Part shown: one piece after another, positions 52,433 through 60,604 of the stretch | Position numbering within the stretch: the first letter of the stretch is position 1 | How the letters are laid out: every line of letters starts with the position of its first letter | Source: Bacteroidales bacterium | GTDB taxonomy: Bacteria > Bacteroidota > Bacteroidia > Bacteroidales > Rikenellaceae | Assembly: GCA_949419965.1 (NCBI GenBank) | Contig: CASPAC010000006.1 | Span: 1 to 62,906, forward strand | Reading direction: 5' to 3' | DNA: 62,906 bases | Notes under the pieces: generated by a model | Databases searched by the model: none | What the model was told of the DNA's origin: nothing | Seen by the model: the letters and a program-made list of their open reading frames with translations, nothing else | Translations under genes and position numbers: made by a program

Positions 52433-52660
52433 CGACTGCTTACAACGCCTGCTGCGGGCTTCCGCGGCCGTGTGAACGGAGCCTTGGAGAGCGTCGGCGT
52501 GAATGGCGAGTATTTCTCTTCGTCTCCGTTCATGGCCGGTCACTATTATGGTGGCATCTTGTATTTCACGGCCAGGACGGTGTATCCGCTTTGTTCGTCA
52601 GCAGGTGCCCGCTCGGTAGCGCGCGCCGTGCGCTGCGTCCAGCATCTGCGGAAGTTGCCG
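52433..52660 (+). pseudogene. Relic of a FISUMP-type C-terminal domain (copy B)
   Basis: Downstream of an in-frame TAG (52430) the frame reads PAAGFRGRVNGALESVG, NGEYFSSSPF and ends in ARAVRCVQ. This matches the end of the Fibrobacter succinogenes major paralogous (FISUMP) domain, whose normal form is PAAGYR, YWSSSP and SVRCV. No start codon, signal or N-terminal part remains, so it is a decayed gene end. Copy C (56480) has the equivalent relic with the stop at the same place. Confidence 0.7.
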
Positions 52661-52699
52661 CCGGGGCGAACGCACCGGATGCTTGCTCGCCCGAATGAA

Positions 52700-52787
52700 C
52701 AAAGAAGAATCCCGAAGACTGGAAAGTCTTCGGGATTCTCGGTTAGGTTGGTTAGGTTGATGAGAATGGGGATTTCTCCCCGCTCTT
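52700..52787 (-). ncRNA. Candidate small RNA, about 85 nt
   Basis: A -7 box at 52794-52801 and an intrinsic terminator (GAATCCCGAAGACT/AGTCTTCGGGATTC, 52707-52738, then TTCTTTG on the minus strand) bracket about 85 nt with no ORF. A GGGGA-GAAA-TCCCC hairpin lies near the 5' end. An unpaired CAACCTAACCAACCTAACC stretch follows. Alternatively it is just the leader-attenuator of something lost when the FISUMP relic arose. Confidence 0.5.
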
Positions 52788-52793
52788 GCTATA

Positions 52794-52801
52794 CAAAGAT
52801 A
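52794..52801 (-). promoter_or_regulatory. Promoter -7 box of the small RNA
   Basis: TATCTTTG on the minus strand, 6-8 nt before the proposed transcript start. The gap 52802-52916 to the AraC gene holds nothing else. Confidence 0.55.
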
Positions 52802-52916
52802 ATCGGAATTTTATGAAAAACAAAATAATTTTGTCTTGTTTTTGGCTTTTTTCCTTCGGTTTTTGTAAAGTCGCTATCGGCGGGTCGGCGCGGGATGCCC
52901 ATTATTAAGATTTTGA

Positions 52917-53825
52917 TTAAAGGGCTTCGCGCACCTCTTCTGCCGTGGCGGCGGGTTGGGCTTCCATGGCGCTCATGTGCCGGTTGCGATAGGTGGCGGG
53001 CGTCACGGAATACTCTTTCTTGAAAAGTTTGATGAAGTGCGACGTGTTGGGGAAGGTGCATTCGTTGCCGATCTCGGAGATCGATTTCGAGGTGGAGATC
53101 AGCAGCAGACGCGAGTGCATGAGCCGCTGGCGGATATACCACTTGTGGGGAGGCATCTGGAAATGGCGGCGGAACTCCTTCTTGAACGAAGTGAGCGAAC
53201 GGTTGGTCAGCCGCGCGAGCTCGTCGATGGAGATGTCCTTGAAGATGTGGTCGTAGACGATCTGTTCGAAGTTCTCCTTGGCTGCGTCGACATTGCTCAG
53301 CAGCTTGCTTTTGATGCAGCAGTCCTCGTGCGAAGCGATCAGATAGATCAATTCGGTCATCTTGATGTTTTCGGCCGTCTCGTCGTGGCGGAAATCATCG
53401 TCGCGGAGGTAGTTGTTGGTATTGAGGAAAAAGTTGCGGATGGCGTTCCATGCAGGCATGGTCACGTGCATGCGGCTGTTGCAGTTGTCGCACGAATGGG
53501 AGTTGGAGATGGTCAGTCCGTAGGTGATGTTCAGATGGAGCAGAATGCGCTGCAGATCGGTGGGCGTGTAGTACACCAGAATCTGCTCGAAGGGCTGGCC
53601 GTTCTCCGGGAAGTGCTCGATATAGTGGTGGCCGATACCGAGATAGAAGACATCGCCGCGCGTGAGCTTGCGGCGTTTGTCCCCATCGTAAATGTACATC
53701 GTGCCGCGCAGCACATATCCGATGGCATAGCGCGACAGAGTTTGCGATTGGATGCCCGTGTGAAGCGTTTCGACATACTTCACAATCATCGGCTGCTGAG
53801 CCGACGAATTCAATGAATCTTTCAT
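52917..53825 (-). CDS. AraC-family transcriptional regulator
   Basis: A 302-aa regulator. The N-terminal half is a cupin-like effector domain (LRGTMYIYDGDKRRKLTRGDVFYL). The C-terminal half has two helix-turn-helix motifs (ISIDELARLTNRSLTSFKKEFRRHF and SISEIGNECTFPNTSHFIKLFKKEY, near residues 200-275) ending in VTPATYR. A CDNC-type cysteine pair (SCDNCNSRMH) lies between the domains. ATG 53825 is used; an upstream in-frame TTG is not needed. Targets are not obvious; the neighbours are relics and a small RNA. Confidence 0.9.
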   Translation of the reverse strand: MKDSLNSSAQQPMIVKYVETLHTGIQSQTLSRYAIGYVLRGTMYIYDGDKRRKLTRGDVFYLGIGHHYIEHFPENGQPFEQILVYYTPTDLQRILLHLNITYGLTISNSHSCDNCNSRMHVTMPAWNAIRNFFLNTNNYLRDDDFRHDETAENIKMTELIYLIASHEDCCIKSKLLSNVDAAKENFEQIVYDHIFKDISIDELARLTNRSLTSFKKEFRRHFQMPPHKWYIRQRLMHSRLLLISTSKSISEIGNECTFPNTSHFIKLFKKEYSVTPATYRNRHMSAMEAQPAATAEEVREAL

Positions 53826-53884
53826 CGTGTGATTGTTAATTTTTGTTTTTGCAAACAACGTGTTGCGTCACTTTTGTTGCACTC

Positions 53885-53892
53885 CAAAATTA
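53885..53892 (-). promoter_or_regulatory. AraC gene promoter -7 box
   Basis: TAATTTTG on the minus strand, about 59 nt before the ATG. Confidence 0.5.
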
Positions 53893-53985
53893 CAATCTAA
53901 ACTTCGATTTGTAAAATTAAAAATGGTAAATACGGACGCGAGAGTTGATATTGAGCCAAATTTACCAATATTAAGTCCAAATATT

Positions 53986-54981
53986 TTATTGTAAGTAAAC
54001 GTTTGCCAGCGCTCCGCCGAGCAGCAGCAGGTAGGCCGGTTGGGCCACAATGGGGTGGGTGCGGATGAAGAACCACGGTGCGATCACGGCGGCCGGGACG
54101 GCGGCCAGCGCGAAGACGGCTGTCGGGGCGCTGGGCAATGCCGCGGCGACGGCGATGAGCAGCATGGCTTCGATATGGAAGGCAAGGATGCGCTTGGCCT
54201 TGACGCTGATGGCATAGAGCTCGGCCTGGAAAGCGGAGATGCCCAGCACGAAGCTGAACAGGAGCGCGCCGCCGAGGAATTGCGACAACAGCGTCCGTCC
54301 GAAGAAGACGCTGAAAAGTTCGCCCCGTATGATTTCGTGGCCGAGTGCGATCATCGGGTCGAGGAACGGATGTCCGGCGCCCCAGTTGACATAGCAGAGC
54401 GTGAGTGCCGGGAGCAGGACCCCGGCGAGGGCGATGATCAGCTCGCGGACCGTGCGGTGGAACTGGATGAGGGCCAGCGGCAGGAGCAGGAGCAGCGGCG
54501 AGGCCTTGGGGCAGACGATGACCAATGTTCCGAGGTAGAGAGAGCCTCTGAATATGGCGTCGAACGCATAGTTGGGCGAGTAGGAGCGGCAGAAGTTGCG
54601 GATCGAGAGCACCAGCAGCAGAACGGCGACGAACGTGAAGAGGTCGGCGAGTCCGGCCGTGAGTCCGCAGGCGACGATGCCGAAGAAGGGGATGGCCAGG
54701 CAGGTGTTGGCGGTGTAGAGGTTGTAGTGTACGGGAAGGTATCCTGCGCGCGTGCCTGCGATGACGATCAGCAGGCAGGTGAGGGCCTGGGCCCATTGCG
54801 GAAATGCGGCCTGGAAGCGTTGCAGGAGCTCGCCGGGCAACCATAGTACGCTGTCGGAGGCGGAAGCGGCGGCCGTGGCGGCCGTTTCGCCTGCGTGCGG
54901 AGCGTAGACAGCGGTGGCAGCCAACGCGGCCAGCGTGAAGAAGGCCGGGAAGAAAGATTGGCGGGCAAGGTTGAATTTCAT
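53986..54981 (-). CDS. Multi-pass membrane protein of unknown function (DUF6427-like)
   Basis: A 331-aa inner-membrane protein with about eight or nine hydrophobic segments. The pattern HYNLYTANTCLAIPFF, SIRNFCRSYSPNYAFDAIFRGSLYLG and GHPFLDPM resembles the Bacteroidetes DUF6427 family, which has no known role. A long Ala-rich region lies near residues 30-45. It is divergent from rnhB, 55 bp away, with a -7 box for each. Confidence 0.7.
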   Translation of the reverse strand: MKFNLARQSFFPAFFTLAALAATAVYAPHAGETAATAAASASDSVLWLPGELLQRFQAAFPQWAQALTCLLIVIAGTRAGYLPVHYNLYTANTCLAIPFFGIVACGLTAGLADLFTFVAVLLLVLSIRNFCRSYSPNYAFDAIFRGSLYLGTLVIVCPKASPLLLLLPLALIQFHRTVRELIIALAGVLLPALTLCYVNWGAGHPFLDPMIALGHEIIRGELFSVFFGRTLLSQFLGGALLFSFVLGISAFQAELYAISVKAKRILAFHIEAMLLIAVAAALPSAPTAVFALAAVPAAVIAPWFFIRTHPIVAQPAYLLLLGGALANVYLQ

Positions 54982-55003
54982 GCGGGCGAAATGGTTGGGA
55001 AGA

Positions 55004-55032
55004 CAAAAATAGCGAAAAAGTTCGTAATTTTG
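55004..55032. promoter_or_regulatory. Divergent promoters for the membrane protein and rnhB
   Basis: On the minus strand TATTTTTG (55011-55004). On the plus strand TAATTTTG (55025-55032) followed by only CCAT and the ATG of rnhB at 55037, the same spacing as at queD. Confidence 0.65.
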
Positions 55033-55036
55033 CCAT

Positions 55037-55642
55037 ATGCTCGAAACGCAATATCAGTATGAACTCCTGGAAGCCGGCTGCGACGAGGCGGGCCGGGGGT
55101 GTCTGGCTGGGCCGGTTTTTGCGGCGGCGGTGATTCTTCCGCCCGATTTCAGCGACCCGCTGCTCGACGATTCGAAGCGGATGACCGAACGCAACCGCGA
55201 CCGGCTGCGCGAGGTGATCGAGCGCGAAGCGGTGTCCTGGGCCGTCGAGGCGGTGTCGCCGGCGCGCATCGACGAGATCAACATTCTGAATGCGTCGTTC
55301 GAGGGCATGTCGCTGGCCGTGGCGCGGCTCGCTCCGCAGCCCGGGTTCCTGGCCATCGACGGCAACCGTTTCCGTTCGACGCTGGAGATTCCGTTTTGCT
55401 GCATCGTGAAGGGCGACGGCAAGTATGCCGATATTGCGGCTGCTTCGGTCCTGGCCAAGACGCACCGCGATGAATATATGCGTCGTCTGGCCGATGAATA
55501 TCCCGAGTACGGATGGCGGACGAACAAGGGGTATCCTACGCGTGAGCACCGCCTTGCCGTTCGCGAGTTCGGCGTCACGCCTTACCATCGGCTCACGTTC
55601 AATCACGAGATCGATCAGCTGGAGCTGCCTTTCGGTGAGTGA
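55037..55642 (+). CDS. rnhB: Ribonuclease HII
   Basis: Cuts RNA in RNA-DNA hybrids, including single ribonucleotides. The 201-aa protein has the active-site Asp-Glu in GCDEAGRGCLAGPV (residues 13-26), the next Asp in FLAIDGN and a further Asp in KYADIAAAS. YGWRTNKGYPTREHRLA follows near the C-terminus, as in the family. ATG 55037 gives MLETQYQYELLEAGCDEAGRG. Spacing to the promoter suggests a leaderless message. Confidence 0.95.
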   Translation: MLETQYQYELLEAGCDEAGRGCLAGPVFAAAVILPPDFSDPLLDDSKRMTERNRDRLREVIEREAVSWAVEAVSPARIDEINILNASFEGMSLAVARLAPQPGFLAIDGNRFRSTLEIPFCCIVKGDGKYADIAAASVLAKTHRDEYMRRLADEYPEYGWRTNKGYPTREHRLAVREFGVTPYHRLTFNHEIDQLELPFGE

Positions 55643-55911
55643 TCTCCGGGAAGCCGGTTGTGGATGCGGTGGCCGCCCGGGGCAGGATGTGCGATTTTTC
55701 GATTTTTAATGCCCGTTTTTTTTGTGTCCGGCGCCGACTTCCGATACTTGACTTCTGACGTCGGTGCTCGGTCCGAGTGACGGGACATCTTAACATACAG
55801 CCTTTCATGACCCGGAGCGGTGCGGACTACGGTCTGTTTTCACGATCTTTTACTGTTGCGGCAGAGTTCCGAATAAGTTCGGTTCCGCGTGCAGCTTATC
55901 CAAAGGTCGCA

Positions 55912-56230
55912 CCGGAGCGGTCGGCAGATTCAGCAGTCCGCTGGCGGCGTAATGGCGCGGGTAGGTTAAGGGATTGTTTGTTTTTGGGCCGGTTTTTGGG
56001 CCGGTTTTTCGGAGGTTTTGCAATTCAAATAATTGCGCGAGCCGCAGCCAGCTTGCGGTTTTGGTTCGGCAGAGATACCGGCACCGGCTTTTTGTCCGAC
56101 GCGGTCGACCGGTGGCGCAAATGTTCTCGTGCCGAAGTCCGCGGGGCGAGCCCCGTTAAGAACGGGGATTTATAAATTCTGCGAGCCTCCGCGTGGCGGG
56201 GCTTCGGCTCGCATGGCTGAAGCCGGTGTT
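55912..56230 (+). repeat. Interspersed repeat, copy C
   Basis: Holds the same core as copies A and B (CAGATTCAGCAGTCCGCTGG and onward to TAATGGCGCGGG) at 55925-55960. TTGCGCGAGCCGCAGCC and the GCGAGCCTCCGCG / GGGCTTCGGCTCGCATGGC blocks follow. It is shorter than B, and the middle region has diverged. A further shared segment, GTTGCCACCAGTTGCATATT, lies at 56284-56303, just left of the 134-bp insertion. The gap 55643-55911 has no other feature. Confidence 0.75.
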
Positions 56231-56320
56231 TAGCTCTGTAAGCCATGGCCGGCCCGAACACCTTTTCCCTCCACCTTTCCGCGTTGCCACCAGTTGCATA
56301 TTCCAGTTTGCCGCGGAGCC

Positions 56321-56454
56321 GGGACAAGGTCAATTCACAATTCAAAATGCACAATTCACAATTGATTGTTTGCAGACTTTGGCTCCCGCTCGGTAAAGAC
56401 CGTTCACGGGCTTTACCCTCGCTTACTCGCAAAGTTGTGAATTGACCTTGTCCC
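56321..56454. repeat. Palindromic element with 20-bp perfect inverted ends and REP-like core
   Basis: GGGACAAGGTCAATTCACAA (56321-56340) and its exact inverse (56435-56454) bound a 134-bp element. Inside is the core CTCCCGCTCGG - TAAAGACCGTTCACGGGCTTTA - CCCTCGCTTACTCGCAAAG (56383-56434), whose variable part is itself a hairpin. No ORF. Copy B has no equivalent here, so it was inserted in copy C. Confidence 0.85.
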
Positions 56455-56479
56455 CTCTCCGCCTCATTCCCCTTAGTGA

Positions 56480-56680
56480 TTGCTTCCAGCGCCTGCTGCG
56501 GGCAGCCGCCACAATGCGACGGGTACCTTGGATAGTGTCGGTACGGGCGGTCTCTTTTTCGTTTCGTCCGTCTATGCCGCGGGCCACTTCGGCGGCGGTT
56601 GTATGCACTTCGGTGCGGGGACCGTGTTTCCGTTGGGTAGTCCGGCCCGGGCTTTCGGTTTCCCCGTGCGCTGCGTCCAA
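56480..56680 (+). pseudogene. Relic of a FISUMP-type C-terminal domain (copy C)
   Basis: After TAG TGA (56474-56479) the frame reads PAPAAGSRHNATGTLDSVG, GGLFFVSSVY and ends FGFPVRCVQ. It is the same domain end as at 52433. The TAG before it lines up with the TAG of the other relic, so the ancestor copied was already broken, or both come from a shared non-coding cassette. Several codons differ between the two, mostly in the region corresponding to YWSSS and what follows. Confidence 0.7.
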
Positions 56681-56898
56681 GCATCTGCAAGGCTGTTTTT
56701 CTTTTGGGTGAAAGTCGCAAGAGTCGGTGCGTGGGTTTCGAAAGAAACCCGCCCCTCCGACCGTCTGCCATCTGCGCTGTCTTGCCGGCTGTCCTGATTG
56801 CAGCGCCGGATGTCGCCGAACGTTAACGTTGCCGAACAACAGAATCGGAACCTCCCCGATATATCATTCCGGGCAAGAACAAAGTGGCCCAAGCGAAT

Positions 56899-56932
56899 AA
56901 AAAAAACGACGGACCCCGCAGAGGGCCCGTCG
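56899..56932 (-). terminator. Terminator of the exbB-exbD unit
   Basis: GACGG-CCC/GGG-CCGTC stem with T-run on the minus strand, about 20 nt after the exbD stop. The spacer 56681-56898 holds nothing else. Confidence 0.8.
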
Positions 56933-56952
56933 AGAGAGAGCGGAAGGTCGGA

Positions 56953-57423
56953 TTAGTATCCGAGCGACTTGGAAGCCGCATAGGAGATCTTCAGCGCGTT
57001 GGCGCGTCGCAGCTCCTGCTTGACGTCGGTGATGATACCCATTTTGGTGGTGCCGTCGGCCTTGAGGCAGATGGTCATCAGGGCACGGTCCGACTCGCTG
57101 AGCTTGTCGCGCTCGGCGGCGCAGAAGTCGAGGATGTCCTTGGCGGTCTTGTAGGAGTCGTTGAGCTGGATACGCGGAGCCGTACCGAACTTGGCCTGCA
57201 TGGCCAGCGACGGCTGTCCGATATGGATGTAGCTGACGAGCGACTTCTTTTCGAGTTTCTGCACCTCGGTAGCCTCGGGGAGCTTGTAACGCACCAGGAG
57301 CTCCTGGTCGCGCATGGTCGTGGAGACCATGAAGAAGAAGAGGATCATGAAGATCACGTCGGGGAGCGACGCTGTCGAAATGGGGGGCAAGCCTTTGTTG
57401 CCCTTCTTTTTCATTACTGCCAT
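56953..57423 (-). CDS. exbD: ExbD/TolR-family protein
   Basis: The periplasmic arm of a proton-driven energy transducer. The 156-aa product has one membrane segment with the conserved Asp in SLPDVIFMILFFFMV (residues 18-32). The C-terminal domain carries LKADGTTKMGIITDVKQELR, as in the family. Fourth gene of the ExbB-TM-ExbD-ExbD unit; it follows the other ExbD by 4 bp. Possible partners are TonB-dependent nutrient uptake or gliding-type envelope functions. Confidence 0.9.
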   Translation of the reverse strand: MAVMKKKGNKGLPPISTASLPDVIFMILFFFMVSTTMRDQELLVRYKLPEATEVQKLEKKSLVSYIHIGQPSLAMQAKFGTAPRIQLNDSYKTAKDILDFCAAERDKLSESDRALMTICLKADGTTKMGIITDVKQELRRANALKISYAASKSLGY

Positions 57424-57427
57424 AATC

Positions 57428-58033
57428 TTACTTCTTGATGTTACGCGGCTCAGCCTCGGAGATTTTCAGAGGAACGGCCTTGGTGATGATGTCGCGCTGT
57501 TCCGAGTTCAGCGACTCGAACTTGTCGCCGAACTTCTTGAGGGCCACTTCATCGCGGATCTCATTGAAAGCGCGCGCCAGTTCGTTCTGCACCATGATGT
57601 AGGGCTGGTAGCCCGTATCGCGGGTGGTCTGCAGCGAAACGACGCCCAAACTTACCGGATAGGTCCACTTGCTGCCGTCGGGAAGATCGAAGACGGTCTC
57701 TTCCTTTTCGGGCAGGTCTTCGTCTTCCAGGGGGTTGAGCACGAACTCCCGGGTTTTGTTCTTGAGGTCGCGAAGCTCGATGAACTCCTGCTTGCCGGGC
57801 TGTCCCGCCATGATCTGACCGCTACCGTTGATGAGCACAAGGAAAAGATTGCGTTCCTTGACCTTGACTTCCTCCTGCTGTTGGTCCTCGGGAGGAATGG
57901 GCGGGAGCATGCGAGCAAGACCCGTGTCGGTGTTCATGGTAGTGGCGACCAGGAAGAAAATCAGCAGCAAGAAGGCAATGTCGGCCATCGAGCCGGCGTT
58001 GATTTCCTGTACTTTTCTTTTATCCGTTGCCAT
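57428..58033 (-). CDS. exbD: ExbD/TolR-family protein, longer
   Basis: A 201-aa ExbD-like protein. The membrane segment is GSMADIAFLLLIFFLVATT with the conserved Asp. The periplasmic domain is longer than in E. coli ExbD, with a charged stretch near residues 45-65 and 105-130. Lies 10 bp from the upstream small membrane protein. Two ExbD paralogs in a row are usual in Bacteroidetes. Confidence 0.9.
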   Translation of the reverse strand: MATDKRKVQEINAGSMADIAFLLLIFFLVATTMNTDTGLARMLPPIPPEDQQQEEVKVKERNLFLVLINGSGQIMAGQPGKQEFIELRDLKNKTREFVLNPLEDEDLPEKEETVFDLPDGSKWTYPVSLGVVSLQTTRDTGYQPYIMVQNELARAFNEIRDEVALKKFGDKFESLNSEQRDIITKAVPLKISEAEPRNIKK

Positions 58034-58043
58034 TTGGTTTCGA

Positions 58044-58463
58044 TTATTTGAGGGCGCCCCGGATTTCCGTAACGATGGCCGTCAGGAAGGCGGCGACGAA
58101 AGCGACGTAGGTCACCAGGATGCTCGTTTCGGTAATTACGGTTTCGCCGTGGCCGAAGAACCCGTTGTTCTGCAGGTCGATGATGTTCACCGTATGGCTG
58201 GCCGAATAGAAGTACGACACGCCCACGACGATCAGAATCAACGCTACGGAGAGGATGGTCCCCTTGATGCCTGCCGGGTTCTTGATCATTCCGAAGACGG
58301 CGCAGAAGAGAGCGGCGGCGATGGCGAACACGAAGAGGAAGTATCCCCAGATCAGGTTCGCGCCGATCGCTGCTTCCGAGCCTCCGGTAGCCATCGCGTA
58401 GACCAGAAGGACTGCGGTGATGGCCATCATAACGCCCAGCAATATGTTAAGAATCTTTTTCAT
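58044..58463 (-). CDS. Small four-segment membrane protein of the ExbB-ExbD unit
   Basis: A 139-aa protein with membrane segments at about 4-26, 36-59, 67-86 and 112-133. The last loop has SASHTVNIIDLQNNGFFGHGETV. No name is known to me, but such a protein recurs between ExbB and ExbD genes of Bacteroidales. It probably sits beside the channel. Confidence 0.8.
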   Translation of the reverse strand: MKKILNILLGVMMAITAVLLVYAMATGGSEAAIGANLIWGYFLFVFAIAAALFCAVFGMIKNPAGIKGTILSVALILIVVGVSYFYSASHTVNIIDLQNNGFFGHGETVITETSILVTYVAFVAAFLTAIVTEIRGALK

Positions 58464-58491
58464 GATGGTTTGTGACTAACGTTAACCGTGA

Positions 58492-59250
58492 TTATTTCTT
58501 GTTGTAGGCCGTCAGGATGTCCATCAGCGTAATGGACGAATCCTCCATATCGTTCACGAGCGAGTCGATCTTCGAAACGATATAGTTGTAGAACAGCTGA
58601 AGAATAACCGCGGCGATAAGACCCATGAGGGTAGTCAGCAGGGCGACCTTGATACCGCCTGCAACGAGCGTCGGGCTGATGTCGCCGGCAGCCTGGATGG
58701 CGTCGAACGCGCCGATCATACCTACGACCGTACCCATGAAGCCCAACATCGGCGAGAGGGCGATGAACAGACCGATCCACGACAGACCCGACTCCATCTG
58801 GCCGGTCTGTACCGAACCGTAGGAAACGACGGCCTTCTCGACAGCGTCGAGACCCTGCTGGTAGCGGTCGAGACCCTGGTAGTAGATCGAGGCGATCGGA
58901 CCGCGCTTGTTGCGGCATACGTCCTTGGCAGCCTCGACGCCGCCGTTGCGGAGAGCCTCCTCGACTTCCTCGACGAACTTCTTGGTGTTGATGGTCGAGA
59001 GCGACAGGAAGAGGATGCGCTCGATGGCTACGGCCAGACCGATCACGAGGCAGAGCAGCACGGGAAGCATCCAGCCCCAGCCGCCTTCGAGGAACTTCTG
59101 CATCAGAATGTGGTGCATGCTTTCGCCGGCAATTTCGGTTTCAGCGGCAACGACCGTCTCCTCGACGGCTGCGGCAGCCTCCTGCGCGAAGGCATTCACG
59201 GTGCCCAGGGTGAAGAGGGCCACCGACAGAATCTTAAAAAGATTTTTCAT
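58492..59250 (-). CDS. exbB: MotA/TolQ/ExbB proton channel protein
   Basis: The proton-conducting partner of the two ExbD proteins. The 252-aa product has a signal-like start with an Ala/Glu-rich periplasmic tail (residues 20-45), then three membrane segments. LGFMGTVVGMIGAFDAIQ and LLTTLMGLIAAVILQLFYNYI hold the family's channel-lining residues. First gene of the unit; no TAnnTTTG box was found upstream. Confidence 0.92.
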   Translation of the reverse strand: MKNLFKILSVALFTLGTVNAFAQEAAAAVEETVVAAETEIAGESMHHILMQKFLEGGWGWMLPVLLCLVIGLAVAIERILFLSLSTINTKKFVEEVEEALRNGGVEAAKDVCRNKRGPIASIYYQGLDRYQQGLDAVEKAVVSYGSVQTGQMESGLSWIGLFIALSPMLGFMGTVVGMIGAFDAIQAAGDISPTLVAGGIKVALLTTLMGLIAAVILQLFYNYIVSKIDSLVNDMEDSSITLMDILTAYNKK

Positions 59251-59566
59251 AGTGGTGTTTGATAATTGATTTGATTAGGTTGTATTCAGTCATTCGTTTT
59301 CGCTTGCTCTTTCCGGCGGGCCGATTTTTTTGCGGAAAAAGGCCGCTTTTTTCTCTTCCGGTCGGCATCGGCGCTCCGTTTCCGACTGCAAGGACGGTTG
59401 CGGACACCTGCGCACGAAAGCGTACTCCGGGAAAGGCGCTTTTGTCTAATCGGTTGGTTATTAATATCTTAATTCGCCGATCCGGCCTCCCTGCCCGGGG
59501 TTTCGGGGCGGAAAGGATGGATTAGCAGTGCGAAATATAAGAAAAAAAATCGTTTTGTGCAACGGC
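59251..59566. other. Spacer between exbB and ansA
   Basis: 316 bp with no credible gene and no clear promoter box. It contains a run of short GC and AT stretches only. Confidence 0.4.
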
Positions 59567-60604
59567 TCATGCGCTGAATTCTCCGCGCAGGGGTTTGCGC
59601 AGCAGCGCGCGGGTCTCGTCCTCGGACAGCCCGAGCCCCAGGACATACATCAGTTTGGTGACGGCCGCTTCGGTGGTCATGTCGTAGCCGCACAGCACGC
59701 CGGCTTTCTGCAGGCGCAGCCCCGTTTCGTAGAGTTCCATCGAGACCTTGCCGCCGCCGCACTGGGTGATGTTGAGCACGATGACGCCGCGTCCGATCGC
59801 CTCTTGCAGCGTGCGGATGAACCATTCGCTCGTGGGGGCGTTGCCGGCGCCGAAGGTCTCCAGCACCACGGCCCGCACGCCGGGTGCCGAAAGCATGGCG
59901 TTGAAGACCCGCTGGTCCATGCCGGGGAAGAGTTTGATCACGACGATGCCGTCGGCCAGCCGTTCGGCGCACCGCAGTTCGGGGCCGCCGCTCTCCGGAC
60001 GGAGAATGGCCGGCAGGTTGTAGGCGATGTTGACGCCCACCTCGGCCAGGGGCGGGTAGTTGTAGGAGCGGAAGGCGTTGAGCGCTTCGGCGCTGCGCTT
60101 GGTGGTGCGGTTGGCGCGGAACAGCCGGTTCTGGAAGTAGAGCGACACCTCGGGCACCGCGGGGCGGCCGTCGATGCGGGCGCCGGCGATCTCGATGGCC
60201 GTGATGAGGTTCTCGCGGCCGTCGGTGCGCAGCACGCCGATGGGAATCTGGCTGCCGGTGAAGACCACGGGTTTGGCGAGGTTCTCGAACAGGAAACTCA
60301 GGGCCGAAGCGGTGTAGGACATGGTGTCGGTGCCGTGCAGGACGACGAATCCGTCGTAGCGCGCATAGTTGTCGCGGATGAGTGCGGCCAGGGCCAGCCA
60401 GTTGGCCGGCGATACGTTCGACGAATCGATGACGGGCGACATGGTCTGCACATCGATGTCGATGTTGAGCCGTTTGAGCGAGGGGAACTCGTCGTAGATG
60501 CCGCTGAAGTCGAACGGCACGAGAGCTCCCGTTGCAGCGTCGGTCTTCATGCCGATGGTGCCGCCCGTGTAGATGATCAGAATCGAGGATTTCGGGTTAT
60601 TCAT
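59567..60604 (-). CDS. ansA: L-asparaginase, type I
   Basis: Hydrolyses asparagine to aspartate and ammonia. The 345-aa protein lacks a signal peptide, so the cytoplasmic form. The two catalytic threonines are in IYTGGTIGMK (residues 11-20) and VVLHGTDTM, and GSQIPIG and ETFGAGN complete the family signature. It overlaps tatD by 8 bp. Confidence 0.95.
   Translation of the reverse strand: MNNPKSSILIIYTGGTIGMKTDAATGALVPFDFSGIYDEFPSLKRLNIDIDVQTMSPVIDSSNVSPANWLALAALIRDNYARYDGFVVLHGTDTMSYTASALSFLFENLAKPVVFTGSQIPIGVLRTDGRENLITAIEIAGARIDGRPAVPEVSLYFQNRLFRANRTTKRSAEALNAFRSYNYPPLAEVGVNIAYNLPAILRPESGGPELRCAERLADGIVVIKLFPGMDQRVFNAMLSAPGVRAVVLETFGAGNAPTSEWFIRTLQEAIGRGVIVLNITQCGGGKVSMELYETGLRLQKAGVLCGYDMTTEAAVTKLMYVLGLGLSEDETRALLRKPLRGEFSA

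Noticed and set aside
51478..56680. Insertion sequence or transposon with transposase
   Set aside because: No transposase-like frame and no long terminal repeats bounding the whole segment; only small palindromic elements are nested inside.
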